From Ignavibacteria bacterium (GTDB taxonomy: Bacteria > Bacteroidota > Ignavibacteria > Ch128b), in contig JABLYA010000007.1 of NCBI GenBank assembly GCA_013177855.1, forward strand, positions 1 to 64,000: 64,000 bases of DNA, given 5' to 3'. Below the pieces are notes generated by a model. That model was not told the origin of the DNA, ran no database searches, and was given only the letters and a program-made list of their open reading frames with translations. Shown in pieces: positions 45,786 to 54,539 of this stretch (the stretch's first letter is position 1; each line of letters begins with the position of its first letter). The translations under genes and the position numbers were made by a program.

Positions 45786-45932
45786 TTATTTCATTTTCTT
45801 TGTCTTTCTAAGTCGTTCAAGTTCAATCTTTTCGACATAAGTTAATTCACTTTTTAATTCGAGTTCTTCAACTCTTCTTAACCACTGACGATAGTGAACG
45901 TTTATTCATTTTAAATAATTTCTTATATCCAT
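45786..45932 (-). pseudogene. Small helical gene with in-frame TGA upstream of bS21
   Basis: ATG at 45932 encodes MDIRNYLK, then TGA at 45906-45908, then INVHYRQWLRRVEELELKSE and a basic RKTKKMK end at 45786. If TGA were Trp (TGG) the product would be a 48-residue basic helical peptide. It lies 31 bp upstream of bS21, likely in the same transcript. Confidence 0.5.
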
Positions 45933-45942
45933 TATTATATAT

Positions 45943-46725
45943 TTATTTTACTACAAAAGGTGGATTAATCAATTTTTCTTTGTTGTATCTCAATTCTAAA
46001 CCACCTAAAGTATATACATTCTTTCCAGCAAATTTTACAATAGCATGAGCTGCAGCGGTGTCCCACTCTTTTATTGAAGTCATTCTTGGATAAATATCAG
46101 CTGTACCTTCTGCAACCATACAAAACTTTAACGAACTACTACTATTCTTATACGTAAAATCTTTACCTATTGTTATATTATTTATATAAAGTTGTGTATT
46201 TTTGTCCAAGTTTAATTTTGAAGCAACTACAGTGTATTTTTCAGTTTTGGTATAAGGTAATTTTTGTGATTTCTCAATAAGATTTTCTTCATAATCACCT
46301 ATCCACTTATAAGAACCAATATCTTTGTGTGCAAAATATAATTCTTTTGTTACAGGTACATATACTACACCTAAGATAACTTCATAATCTTCTATAAGCG
46401 CAATGTTTACTGTAAATTCTATTCCACCTTTTATAAATTCGCTTGTACCATCTAATGGATCTACTAACCAAATTCTTCTAGAATTTCTTCTAATTATATT
46501 GTTTTCTTTCAAAACATTAGGAATACTTTCTTCAGCCACAATAGGTATTCTTGTTTGTTCAAGTTGTTCAATAATAATCGAATTAGCAATAAGGTCAGCA
46601 TTAGTTACATAGGATTTATCTTTTTTGAGTTTGACTCCTTGTGTAATATTGTTTCTAACTTTAATGATTTCTTCACCTGCCAAGTAGGATGATTTGATTG
46701 CAATATTTAATAGGTTGTTTAACAT
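45943..46725 (-). CDS. cysQ: 3'(2'),5'-bisphosphate nucleotidase CysQ-like
   Basis: 260 residues. VAEESIPNV, WLVDPLDGTSEFIKG (the DPxDGT metal motif) and EWDTAAAHAIV (WDxAA) are the inositol-monophosphatase-superfamily signatures. CysQ removes the 3' phosphate from pAp/PAPS-derived nucleotides. In a phage it might recycle pAp or act on sugar phosphates. It is adjacent to the glycosyltransferase cluster, so a sugar-phosphate phosphatase role is also possible. Confidence 0.9.
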   Translation of the reverse strand: MLNNLLNIAIKSSYLAGEEIIKVRNNITQGVKLKKDKSYVTNADLIANSIIIEQLEQTRIPIVAEESIPNVLKENNIIRRNSRRIWLVDPLDGTSEFIKGGIEFTVNIALIEDYEVILGVVYVPVTKELYFAHKDIGSYKWIGDYEENLIEKSQKLPYTKTEKYTVVASKLNLDKNTQLYINNITIGKDFTYKNSSSSLKFCMVAEGTADIYPRMTSIKEWDTAAAHAIVKFAGKNVYTLGGLELRYNKEKLINPPFVVK

Positions 46726-46750
46726 TTGTATATTTTATTCCACCTTATAT

Positions 46751-46788
46751 AAGAAAAAACCAGAAATGTTTATTTCTGGTTTTCTTTT
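46751..46788. terminator. Bidirectional terminator-like hairpin
   Basis: AAAACCAGAAAT/ATTTCTGGTTTT with an A-run and T-run. It includes the stop codon of the glycosyltransferase at 46770. Confidence 0.8.
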
Positions 46789-47621
46789 ATTATTTCTAAA
46801 ATCCTTTTTGCTCTATGAGTATATGTGTGATTATTCTTTACATGATTGTAACCACTTTCAGCAATTTTTTCTCTAATTTGTGGATTACCAAGATAATAAT
46901 TTATTTTTTGTAATAAATCTTGTTTGTTTGTATATGTTACAAGATGTTCACCTATATTAAAAAGTTTGTCAAGATTTTCTGTATAATTGGTGAGTAAAAA
47001 AGTTTTACAACCAAGTGTTTCAAATGTTCTGTAATTAATATCATCTGCCATATTTCTATTAAAATGAATTTTAAAAGAATTTATAGCATTAACCATATCA
47101 TCTCCTATGACAAAAATATATTTCTTAATATTAGGTATTAAATTGATCCAATCAGCACGATTAACCCAGTTTCCACAAAAACCTATATCAATTGTTTTTT
47201 CTATATTTGGTTTCGGATAGATTAAATCATCTGGGTAAGCATTTGGTAGATAGTAACATTTTTGATTTGGAAAATATCTACTATGTGATTCAATAGCATT
47301 TAATACAATATCAATTTTGTTATGGTCACAAGTTTGTCTGTGTTGTTGTGGTATCACATGACTATCAATACTCCAAAATAATTTCAAACCTTTAAAATTT
47401 GAAATGTTAGGTAACCAACCATTATTATAATTTTCAATTAGAAGAATAACATCACAATCTTTTGAAACTTCTTCAAATTTAAGGTTATAATTAGGATAAT
47501 TTAAACCCCAAACCACAGAGTTTACACCTATTTTATCAAATGATTTTTTAAAACTTAAAGATTCTCTAAATTGCCAGTTTTTTTCGTGTCTACCCTTTTC
47601 TTGTATTATTAGTATTTTCAT
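46770..47621 (-). CDS. Glycosyltransferase, GT-B (CgeB-like), 283 aa
   Basis: It starts MKILIIQEKGRHEKNW. C-terminal nucleotide-sugar half: DIGFCGNWVNRADW, INYRTFETLGCKTFLLTNYT, LFNIGEHLVTYTNKQDLLQK and IREKIAESGYNHVKNNHTYT match the Glyco_trans_1_2/CgeB family. Transfers a sugar from a nucleotide donor. Possible targets are phage DNA bases, virion proteins or host surface glycans; the cluster context does not decide. Confidence 0.85.
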   Translation of the reverse strand: MKILIIQEKGRHEKNWQFRESLSFKKSFDKIGVNSVVWGLNYPNYNLKFEEVSKDCDVILLIENYNNGWLPNISNFKGLKLFWSIDSHVIPQQHRQTCDHNKIDIVLNAIESHSRYFPNQKCYYLPNAYPDDLIYPKPNIEKTIDIGFCGNWVNRADWINLIPNIKKYIFVIGDDMVNAINSFKIHFNRNMADDINYRTFETLGCKTFLLTNYTENLDKLFNIGEHLVTYTNKQDLLQKINYYLGNPQIREKIAESGYNHVKNNHTYTHRAKRILEIIKENQK

Positions 47622-47654
47622 TTAATTTGAATTATTTTTCACCAACTATCATAA

Positions 47655-47742
47655 AAGAATGATTTAAATCCCTTTCACTATAAAAAATATTTTTATATCC
47701 TTTATGAGTCATTTTGAACTAATATACTCATTAACAAAACAT
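47655..47742 (-). pseudogene. C-terminal gene fragment in the glycosyltransferase cluster
   Basis: Two frames join at an A4 run: NEYISSK and MTHKGYKNIFYSERDLNHSF then MIVGEK. The YSERDLN ending suits a class I methyltransferase or glycan enzyme tail. No complete gene. Confidence 0.35.
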
Positions 47743-47746
47743 AAAT

Positions 47747-48448
47747 CTATATACATAATATATCTATTTCTTTTTTATATTTATTATAAGGTCTTAATAA
47801 ATGCGAATCGATATAATAACTTTCTTTTAATTTATTTATATCATAGGTCCAATTACTTCTATCAATTCTATTTTTGAAATCTCTATCTCTTAATATTTCA
47901 CATTTTCCAATTCTATTAAATTTATTAATTGTGTTATATATATATTTTTCATCTGTGTTCCAATCCATATTCGAGTATGATCTCATTTTCATAATAAAAC
48001 TAACATAATCTTTTTCTATTTCTAACAAGTTTACAAAAGTTTGACCTTTGCCTAAAATATAACATATTGGATAAAATGGTACATTACTATATGGTTGGCC
48101 AGAATAAAACAACAATTTATTATCAGGTAAATTCTTCGCTTTATCTCTAAAATAATTACCATTTAATGGCAACATATCAATATCTGACATTAATAAATTT
48201 TTATCTCTTAATAATGAAGTAGCAAATAATCTAACATTCTGTGACTGAAACCCACTATCGATTCCATCTATAACCTTTATATTTTTTATTAAACCATATT
48301 TGGTTTCATTTATATCTGTTTCATTATTAGTTATATTTAAATAAAATACTTTATATCCGAGTTTATTCCATTGAGCTGAAACAATTGGATAAAAATCTTT
48401 ATATAAAGGATTATCATCCGATGATATTACAACATAATCTATATTCAT
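47747..48448 (-). CDS. Glycosyltransferase-like protein (233 aa)
   Basis: ATG at 48448 chosen (MNIDYVVISSDDNPLYKDFY). LLRDKNLLMSDIDMLPLNGN contains a DxD-like DID, FYSGQPYSNVPFYPICYILG and NMDWNTDEKYIYNTI follow. The pattern suits a GT-A nucleotide-sugar transferase. Family not identified precisely. Confidence 0.65.
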   Translation of the reverse strand: MNIDYVVISSDDNPLYKDFYPIVSAQWNKLGYKVFYLNITNNETDINETKYGLIKNIKVIDGIDSGFQSQNVRLFATSLLRDKNLLMSDIDMLPLNGNYFRDKAKNLPDNKLLFYSGQPYSNVPFYPICYILGKGQTFVNLLEIEKDYVSFIMKMRSYSNMDWNTDEKYIYNTINKFNRIGKCEILRDRDFKNRIDRSNWTYDINKLKESYYIDSHLLRPYNKYKKEIDILCI

Positions 48449-48489
48449 AATTCTTTTGTTATTTTTAATCAACTTTTTATTGTGTTATC

Positions 48490-48640
48490 CATATCATAAT
48501 ATTTATATTCTACCAATTTACCACCAAATATATATTTATTAACTTTTTATATTTGTTGTACAAACTAATATTTTTTATTATTTATCAGATAAAACGGACA
48601 ACCTACTATTAAATAATCATACGTTATTTTATCTTTTTAT
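48490..48640 (-). pseudogene. Remnant of a UDP-galactopyranose mutase-like gene
   Basis: YDYLIVGCPFYLINNKKY resembles the FAD-binding N-terminus of Glf (YDYLIVGAG). A shifted upstream segment (INIYFGGKLVEYKYYDMDNT) resembles its Y.....GkLeYRslxf part. Both are short and out of order, so a heavily deleted relic. Low confidence. Confidence 0.3.
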
Positions 48641-48722
48641 ATAATCATCATAAAAATTAGATTTTCTTTTATTCTTAAATAATCCAATGATGTTATATTA
48701 ATGTCTTATGGTATATCTATTA

Positions 48723-49451
48723 CTATTTCATTTTTTGTAATATGTTTTTAGCAATAGTAATATCTTTTACACCATGACATATATAGAAATCTACATTATT
48801 CATCCAACCATAACCATGTCTATCTTTTTCTATTTGAGTTGGATTTATAAAATATTCATAATATGGATCATAACAGTCTGCATATTTTGTACTATTATAT
48901 TTCCATAACATAACATTATATATTGTCTCATCATAATTTGGTGGATTTATATTATTTTTAAATAAATATTGTGATAAATCATAACAGTCTTTAAAAAAAT
49001 TCTTACATTTTTTCGAAAAAATATAAGTAGCATGAACATATGGTTGTGTTTTTTGTTTCACATTAAGTTCATTCATTATTCGAATTTGATTATTAGGATC
49101 ACTAGGGTGTAATGAACCAAAAGGTGTTTGTGAATCTACTACATATTTATATTTTTCAAATAAGTTATCGCTATATTTAGTCAATATCATATCTGCGTCT
49201 AATTGTACGCCAATATCAAATTCACTATTAAGAGAAGAATACAACTTACTATAACATATTGAAGCAAAATTTTCATTATTCACATTTATTCTTCTTGAAA
49301 TAACTCTATCACTATTATATTTGTAATTAAAATTAATAGCAAAAACCTCGATATTATATTTAGAGAAAGTTATCAAACTTTCTATCAATATATTTGTTAA
49401 TTGTATATATTTTTGATTATTATTTACAAAAGTTACATATCCTTTTTTCAT
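48723..49451 (-). CDS. Glycosyltransferase, GT-A (GT8-like), 242 aa
   Basis: MKKGYVTFVNNNQKYIQLTN is the donor-binding first strand. EFDIGVQLDADMILTKYSDN contains the DxD metal motif DAD. NPPNYDETIYNVMLWKYNST and the final FYICHGVKDITIAK (His for Mn) fit GT8-like galactosyl/glucosyltransferases. Confidence 0.75.
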   Translation of the reverse strand: MKKGYVTFVNNNQKYIQLTNILIESLITFSKYNIEVFAINFNYKYNSDRVISRRINVNNENFASICYSKLYSSLNSEFDIGVQLDADMILTKYSDNLFEKYKYVVDSQTPFGSLHPSDPNNQIRIMNELNVKQKTQPYVHATYIFSKKCKNFFKDCYDLSQYLFKNNINPPNYDETIYNVMLWKYNSTKYADCYDPYYEYFINPTQIEKDRHGYGWMNNVDFYICHGVKDITIAKNILQKMK

Positions 49452-49779
49452 AATTTATTATTCTCTTTTTTGTATAAATTAAAAACATCATCATCCCTAA
49501 TATAATGAAATGAAATTTGGTCAAGGAATGTAATATTTTTTATTTTATACGGCGTATCATAATTAAATTGTGTTAAATAATTTGAAATATATAATAAACC
49601 TGACATCACTTTTTTGGATACATAATTATAATCAGATCATTCTGTAACTTTGATATTATTTTTTTATATTATTACTATCATTGAATATAAAAAATCTTCA
49701 CCTTTAAGCCAAGTGTTAGTAATATCTAATAATTTTTTTTATATTTACCAGTACCAATCACACAATATAATATTTTCAT
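49448..49779 (-). pseudogene. Glycosyltransferase gene broken by frameshift and in-frame TGA
   Basis: ATG at 49779 (MKILYCVIGTGKYKK) shifts frame in an A7 run to LLDITNTWLKGEDFLYSMIV, shifts again to NNIKKNNIKVTE, meets TGA at 49637-49639, then reads SDYNYVSKKVMSGLLYISNY and DQISFHYIRDDDVFNLYKKE. TWLKGEDFLY and the acidic DDD suit a fringe-type GT. Decayed or error-laden. Confidence 0.45.
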
Positions 49780-49786
49780 AATCAAT

Positions 49787-50452
49787 TTAATTTTTTATCA
49801 TCATCCTATGTTTAATATTAAAAGGTTGGTCATATTCATCGAAAGCTTCACCAACAAATTCTTGTCCAATTCGTTTTGTTGGAAAAGGTTTCTTATGTTT
49901 TTCATAATTAAAGAATTCATCATGAACAAAGCAATCATCCTTTATTTTTTGATAAATATGTTCCTTTAAAAAATTTTGATCGACTTGCCAAAAATTTCCT
50001 TTTATATATTTTTCTATTAATTCTTTCATATCACTCAGTATTTTACCTCTAACTCCCCACATACCTCCTAGTATTTCTGTTCCGTGATATGGATGGTCTC
50101 TCATAATGTGGAAAGATTTGTTAGATTTTAACCATTCATCCACAGCATATTTTTCTCTCAAATTCAATCTACTATCCGTGTCACGACTTATCATAACTTC
50201 TACATCATTTTCACTCGCTGGTAAAAACCTATCAAACATACAAACCCAACCATCATTTAAAGTCATAACTATTTCCACATTATTTATATTTTTTAATTCT
50301 TTTATTATGTCATTTGGAGTAGATTTAGAAGAACAATAAAATCTAGATATCCAACCTGGATATATTTTATTTGTTAAATGTGCATTTTTTATAGCACCTA
50401 TAGTATATTTTGGATTGTTACCCCATAAACAAAAAGAAATAATTTTTTTCAT
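49787..50452 (-). CDS. Glycosyltransferase-like protein (221 aa)
   Basis: MKKIISFCLWGNNPKYTIGA, then CMFDRFLPASENDVEVMISR followed by DTDSRLNLREKYAVDEWL. RDTDSRL is a DxD motif. MRDHPYHGTEILGGMWGVRG and VDQNFLKEHIY complete a GT-A family common in bacterial capsule loci and viruses. Confidence 0.75.
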   Translation of the reverse strand: MKKIISFCLWGNNPKYTIGAIKNAHLTNKIYPGWISRFYCSSKSTPNDIIKELKNINNVEIVMTLNDGWVCMFDRFLPASENDVEVMISRDTDSRLNLREKYAVDEWLKSNKSFHIMRDHPYHGTEILGGMWGVRGKILSDMKELIEKYIKGNFWQVDQNFLKEHIYQKIKDDCFVHDEFFNYEKHKKPFPTKRIGQEFVGEAFDEYDQPFNIKHRMMIKN

Positions 50453-50544
50453 ATAATATTGTTATTTTTTAATATATCTATTATAAAAGTTAATTGGTTT
50501 TTTGAACTCTCAAATCACTAAGTACAAAATCATACTTTGCTAAA

Positions 50545-51225
50545 TTATTTTTTAAGCAAATGAATATCGAAATTTCTTTGCTTTCTTTGCATAAAGAACT
50601 GATAATCTTCCGGATAATACTTATGATTTATAGCATATAGTAGATCCATTTTATCCCTATATTTTGGAATATCAGGATGTTCATGTTTAATTATACAAAT
50701 ATCTATATAAGTTTGTTTACCTAATTTTTCAGCAACTAACATAAATTCATTATCACAATAAAAAGATTTATAACCAGGTTTATATAAATATCCAAAACGA
50801 TCAAAATATTTTTTACCCATAATAGATAATGTATTTAAATCTTTTCTATTACCATCAAAAAACCATAAAACACCATCTGTATCAGGATAATATTTTTTCA
50901 TATTTTCACGAATAATATTATCATATCCTTTTAATTGTGGTATCATATCATCTGATGCTAATAATACAATGTCAAATTGGCATTTATCTATATCAGCATT
51001 TACAGCTTCTATTTTATTTTTATTATTACCTACATAATATTTAAGGTTTTTATAAGTAGATAATCTATCTATAACTTTCTGATTATTCATGGTTTTATCA
51101 TCAATATCAATAGAAATACAGAATTCTGTGTTATCTTCATCATCTAAAAAAGCATAATATCTATCTAATACATTAAAAAACCTATCTACTCTGCCTCTTG
51201 TCGGAAACTTTATAAGTAATTTCAT
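50545..51225 (-). CDS. Glycosyltransferase, GT2-like (226 aa)
   Basis: MKLLIKFPTRGRVDRFFNVL, then FCISIDIDDKTMNN, DIVLLASDDMIPQLKGYDNI (SDD is the DxD equivalent), GVLWFFDGNRKDLNTLSIMG and YKSFYCDNEFMLVAEKLGK. The pattern is typical for GT2-type transferases of unknown specificity. ATG at 51225 preferred. Confidence 0.75.
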   Translation of the reverse strand: MKLLIKFPTRGRVDRFFNVLDRYYAFLDDEDNTEFCISIDIDDKTMNNQKVIDRLSTYKNLKYYVGNNKNKIEAVNADIDKCQFDIVLLASDDMIPQLKGYDNIIRENMKKYYPDTDGVLWFFDGNRKDLNTLSIMGKKYFDRFGYLYKPGYKSFYCDNEFMLVAEKLGKQTYIDICIIKHEHPDIPKYRDKMDLLYAINHKYYPEDYQFFMQRKQRNFDIHLLKK

Positions 51226-51288
51226 ATGCAAATTTTAATTTTTTTTATTTATATATTACAATTTATTTGTTCCAATTTTTAATATATA

Positions 51289-52041
51289 ATGAAAATAAAT
51301 TACAGAAAAATGATTCATAATTATAATACTTTCAAACGTCTTAACGAAGCAAAAAACAATTTTAATCATCTAATAGATTACACATATCTTAAAAAGAATG
51401 CGACAGTAGATGATATTAAGAAAATATGTGAAGAAGCAATAGAAAACCATTTCTATTCAGTTTGCATATATCCAGAAATGGTTGGTACTGCTAAAGCATT
51501 TCTTGAAAACGAAGACCCAATTGTTTGTACTGTAATATCTTTTCCTAATGGTGATGATTCAACTAATTACAAAGTTAAAGAAACACTTAAAGCAATATCT
51601 AATGGTGCAGATGAGATTGATATGGTTTTTAATTATAAAAAACTTAGAAAACTTGCCATATTAGAAGGTGAAGATTATGAATCAGTTTATAATGAATTGG
51701 TAACGGATGTTAGACAAGTTGCTCATAGTTGTCATAAAAATGGTGTTATTCTGAAAGTTATTATTGAAGTAGAAGAAATAAATTATAATGAAATAAAATT
51801 GGCTTGTGAGATATGTGTTGAAGCTGGTGCTGATTATATTCAAACATCAACAGGATTTTCAAAAATTAATAAATTTTTTTCTGAAAAAGTAGAACAATTA
51901 AAATATATGAGAAAGATTCTACCAGAATATATAAAAATTAAAGTATCTGGTGGTGTTAGAAATAAAGAACAAGTTGATATGGTTTTACCTTATGTTGATA
52001 GAATTGGAACATCTGTCATTATAAATGATATTAAAAATTAA
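51289..52041 (+). CDS. deoC: Deoxyribose-phosphate aldolase with N-terminal capsid-targeting-like leader
   Basis: Catalytic domain from residue ~27: LIDYTYLKKNATVDDIKKIC, VCIYPEMVGTAKAFLE, VISFPNGDDSTNYKVKE, ADEIDMVFNY, VILKVIIEVEEINYNE (with an active Lys), QTSTGFS and IKVSGGVRNKEQ (Schiff-base Lys). It cleaves 2-deoxyribose-5-phosphate. The first 26 residues (MKINYRKMIHNYNTFKRLNE) are extra relative to DeoC and fit the capsid-targeting style (YNTF...NE). If packaged, it would be injected to help scavenge deoxynucleosides. Confidence 0.9.
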   Translation: MKINYRKMIHNYNTFKRLNEAKNNFNHLIDYTYLKKNATVDDIKKICEEAIENHFYSVCIYPEMVGTAKAFLENEDPIVCTVISFPNGDDSTNYKVKETLKAISNGADEIDMVFNYKKLRKLAILEGEDYESVYNELVTDVRQVAHSCHKNGVILKVIIEVEEINYNEIKLACEICVEAGADYIQTSTGFSKINKFFSEKVEQLKYMRKILPEYIKIKVSGGVRNKEQVDMVLPYVDRIGTSVIINDIKN

Positions 52042-52259
52042 CAATAAAGAAGAGAAAGAATTGTTTAAACTTCAGCAATTAAATGAAGTTAAACAAAATT
52101 AAAAAGGATATACATATTCAATCAGATTTGATTTGACAAACTTACAAGAATTTTTAAATAAACACAAATAAAAAACAAAGATATTTGCTGAAGGTATCGT
52201 AAACAAAATAGGAATAAAATTAAAAAGCTAAAACCTTTTAGTATATTTATATAAGTTTG

Positions 52260-52575
52260 ATGAATTTAAACAAAAGATATTTAGGTATTGACTTAAATCC
52301 AGATACAATTGGTATTTCGGTTTTATAAAATGGATAGACTTGTTCATACTCAAGAATTTAGTTTAAAACCAATTTTCAATAAAATATTGAATGAAAAATT
52401 AAGTTCCAATTTGGATAGAATGAAATATTTTCAAAACAAATTAAAATTTGAAATATTTGAAATAAACTTGCTATTTCAATGCTGCTATTTCAATGCTAGA
52501 TTGATTACCATCAGTATAATTGTGTTGTAAGTTTCCAATAAAACTTGAATAAGTAGGATTAACAAAATATAGTTT
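52260..52575 (+). pseudogene. Decayed TnpB/IS605 OrfB-like fragment
   Basis: ATG at 52260 reads MNLNKRYLGIDLNPDTIGIS and stops at TAA 52326. GIDLNPDTIG is the RuvC-I motif shape of TnpB/Cas12-type nucleases. A second frame continues MDRLVHTQEFSLKPIFNKIL and DRMKYFQNKLKFEIFEINLL, as in the part after RuvC-I. A 13-bp tandem duplication at about 52467-52496 and stops end it. Upstream 52045-52255 holds further broken frames. Only part of the nuclease remains. Confidence 0.45.
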
Positions 52576-52614
52576 TATATTTTAATATATATATACTAAA
52601 AATAATTTAACAAT

Positions 52615-52950
52615 ATGAAAAATAATAAACACGTAGAAAGTTTCGAAGAGTTCAATGAAAAGTTAAATATATTTGGAAAGAAAAAAGAATCTAATATAAA
52701 TTTAGGTGATAGTAAATTAAAGAATTTTGGTTTAGATGAATTTATAAAACAATTCATTAGAGGATTAGATAATCCTATAATAATGAGTATGTTTTATAGA
52801 ATGTTAGATACAAATTCATTTACTAAATTTGGTCAAAAAATATTTACATTCACGGATGAGGAAAAAGAAAAATTAGAAAAAATTAAACCATTACTGGATG
52901 ATTTAGTTAATACTGTTTCAAAAATTAAAAATATACAGAATGGTGTGTAA
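52615..52950 (+). CDS. Capsid-targeting-like N-terminus on small protein (111 aa)
   Basis: MKNNKHVESFEEFNEKLNIF: ESFEEFNEKL fits the capsid-targeting pattern slightly displaced. The body is helical (FIKQFIRGLDNPIIMSMFYR) and ends INDDLVNTVSKIKNIQ-like coiled coil. Upstream TTTTAATATATATATA box. Unknown function. Confidence 0.6.
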   Translation: MKNNKHVESFEEFNEKLNIFGKKKESNINLGDSKLKNFGLDEFIKQFIRGLDNPIIMSMFYRMLDTNSFTKFGQKIFTFTDEEKEKLEKIKPLLDDLVNTVSKIKNIQNGV

Positions 52951-53410
52951 AAAATTATTATAAATAACGGTTGCAAATATAAAACGTTTATAACTAAACT
53001 TTAATGTTGGGATATAATCATCATTTGTAATACTATATTCAAATATATCAAATTCTTAAAATGAAAATAGTATCATTCAATCTTGAAATTTTTATTTTTT
53101 TTTAAGAAAAAAAAAATAAAAATTTAGAGATATTATCATGATCTTGCACTTTTCGAATTAAAATAATAATTATCAGAGACTATAGAAATTAAATATAATG
53201 ATGTTAAATATGGAAATTTAAGTATTAAGATATGCTTGATGGTGATAACTAAAACATATTCTTAATTGTTTGATTAAAATAAATTTATTAAAATGATGGA
53301 TTTTAAAATACCATTATTTGTGTTGCAATTTAAATATTTGGTATGGATAAAATAAAACTTATGAATGTCCAAAGTACGATACTATAGAATAACACATTTT
53401 ACAATGATTT
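52951..53410. other. 460-bp region without convincing gene
   Basis: It contains a copy of the small-gene promoter box in reverse (GGTTGCAAATATAAAACGTT at about 52969-52988) and a long A/T palindrome at 53083-53124 (AAATTTTTATTTTTTTTT and its complement). No frame longer than ~25 codons looks coding. Possibly decayed sequence. Confidence 0.5.
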
Positions 53411-53602
53411 TCATGTAGTATAATTTTCATAACGTAATTTGTGTTTTAATTTGCGAGTGTATGATTTCTTTGAATGATGAATTTTGTGTTTTGAAATAAA
53501 GCCTCTTTCGTTTTCATTATGAGCAAGCCATTCTCCATGACGATTTGCTTTAATGTAATTGTTAAGAGTTATTATTTTCTTTATGTTTTTTCTTGCTTTC
53601 AT
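53411..53602 (-). CDS. Basic small protein (63 aa)
   Basis: ATG at 53602: MKARKNIKKIITLNNYIKAN, RHGEWLAHNENERGFISKHK, then SKKSYTRKLKHKLRYENYTT. The pattern (KKI.TL.DY.KANR...E.E.......h.SKK.Y.RK) is seen in small Bacteroidota host proteins, so it is probably host-acquired. Function unknown. Confidence 0.6.
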   Translation of the reverse strand: MKARKNIKKIITLNNYIKANRHGEWLAHNENERGFISKHKIHHSKKSYTRKLKHKLRYENYTT

Positions 53603-53627
53603 AATTACAAAGATAATACAATAAAAA

Positions 53628-54068
53628 TTATACATTACCTTGACTTCTAAGATAATCTATTTCGTCTTTAGTTAGTGAGTTCCAACCACCTACTGATAGT
53701 TTATCTAACAAATCATCTATATTATATTCTTTCTTTTCAACTGGTTTAATTCCTTGAATATTTTTTAATTGATCAAATACATAATTATCATTATATTTAT
53801 CTTTGAGATATTGACCTAAAGCATTAATATTTTGTAAATACCAATTTGTATTTGATTTTACTGTTTCATCAAGCTTTTTAACACCTTCGATCAAGTCTTT
53901 GTTAATGTTCTCTAAGTCTTTAATTTCTTTACTTAGTGTTTTATTATCAGATTTAAGGTCATCGATATTTTGTTTCAATCTTTTTGGATCATGAATACTT
54001 ATAGCAAGTCGATATCCAACAAATACTAAAAATATAGAACATAATATAATTAATAAAATTAATAGCAT
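53628..54068 (-). CDS. Membrane-anchored coiled-coil protein (146 aa)
   Basis: N-terminal membrane segment MLLILLIILCSIFLVFVGYR, then coiled coil (RLKQNIDDLKSDNKTLSKEI). The C-terminal YNIDDLLDKLSVGGWNSLTK resembles a short domain found at the ends of phage/bacterial proteins (L..l...GW.sLt..E...L). Could be a spanin-like or anchor protein. Confidence 0.6.
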   Translation of the reverse strand: MLLILLIILCSIFLVFVGYRLAISIHDPKRLKQNIDDLKSDNKTLSKEIKDLENINKDLIEGVKKLDETVKSNTNWYLQNINALGQYLKDKYNDNYVFDQLKNIQGIKPVEKKEYNIDDLLDKLSVGGWNSLTKDEIDYLRSQGNV

Positions 54069-54070
54069 AT

Positions 54071-54196
54071 TTATATTGTTATATTATTTAACCATTCACT
54101 TTCAATTATATCAAGAATTTTGTAGATTTCTTTAATCATAATACCGTACTTTTCAGAAATCTTTTCAAGTTCTTTATTATATTCTTCTTCAGACAT
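54071..54196 (-). CDS. Small acidic helical protein (41 aa) or C-terminal part of the upstream gene
   Basis: ATG at 54196 gives MSEEEYNKELEKISEKYGIM and ends SEWLNNITI. The frame is open further upstream (DIKKLINKTTYDI) and would join the gene at 54228 if one base were changed in its A8 run near 54240. So it may be the rest of that protein. Confidence 0.5.
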   Translation of the reverse strand: MSEEEYNKELEKISEKYGIMIKEIYKILDIIESEWLNNITI

Positions 54197-54227
54197 TATA
54201 TCGTAAGTTGTTTTATTAATAAGTTTT

Positions 54228-54539
54228 TTAATATCTTTTTTTTAGAGAATTTGAAATAGAACCAGTCTTTTTAATCTCTAATATAGATTTTAATTTATCG
54301 TATTTTTCTTTATTAAAAGATGAATAGAATATACTAAGTGGTTTATCACTTACTTTTCTTTTATATTTATTTGAATAAAATACTTCAATTATAAATTCAA
54401 TTGATTTAATATCATAGGTTGTAGTACGTTCATTAAGTATTTTTTCAACATTTTTCCTTATGCTTTCATCAACAATTTCAGGTAATTTTCTTTTAAGAGA
54501 CTGTTTGTTGAGCTCAAAATCCGATAATTTATATTTCAT
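54228..54539 (-). CDS. Hypothetical protein (103 aa)
   Basis: MKYKLSDFELNKQSLKRKLP, then EFIIEVFYSNKYKRKVSDKP. Basic helical. It ends at an A8 run with SLKKRY, probably prematurely (see 54071-54196). Unknown function. Confidence 0.55.
   Translation of the reverse strand: MKYKLSDFELNKQSLKRKLPEIVDESIRKNVEKILNERTTTYDIKSIEFIIEVFYSNKYKRKVSDKPLSIFYSSFNKEKYDKLKSILEIKKTGSISNSLKKRY

Noticed and set aside
53083-53124. Long A/T palindrome as a replication origin or terminator
   Set aside because: It is only A and T runs in a decayed region, with no GC stem, iterons or neighbouring replication genes to support either role.
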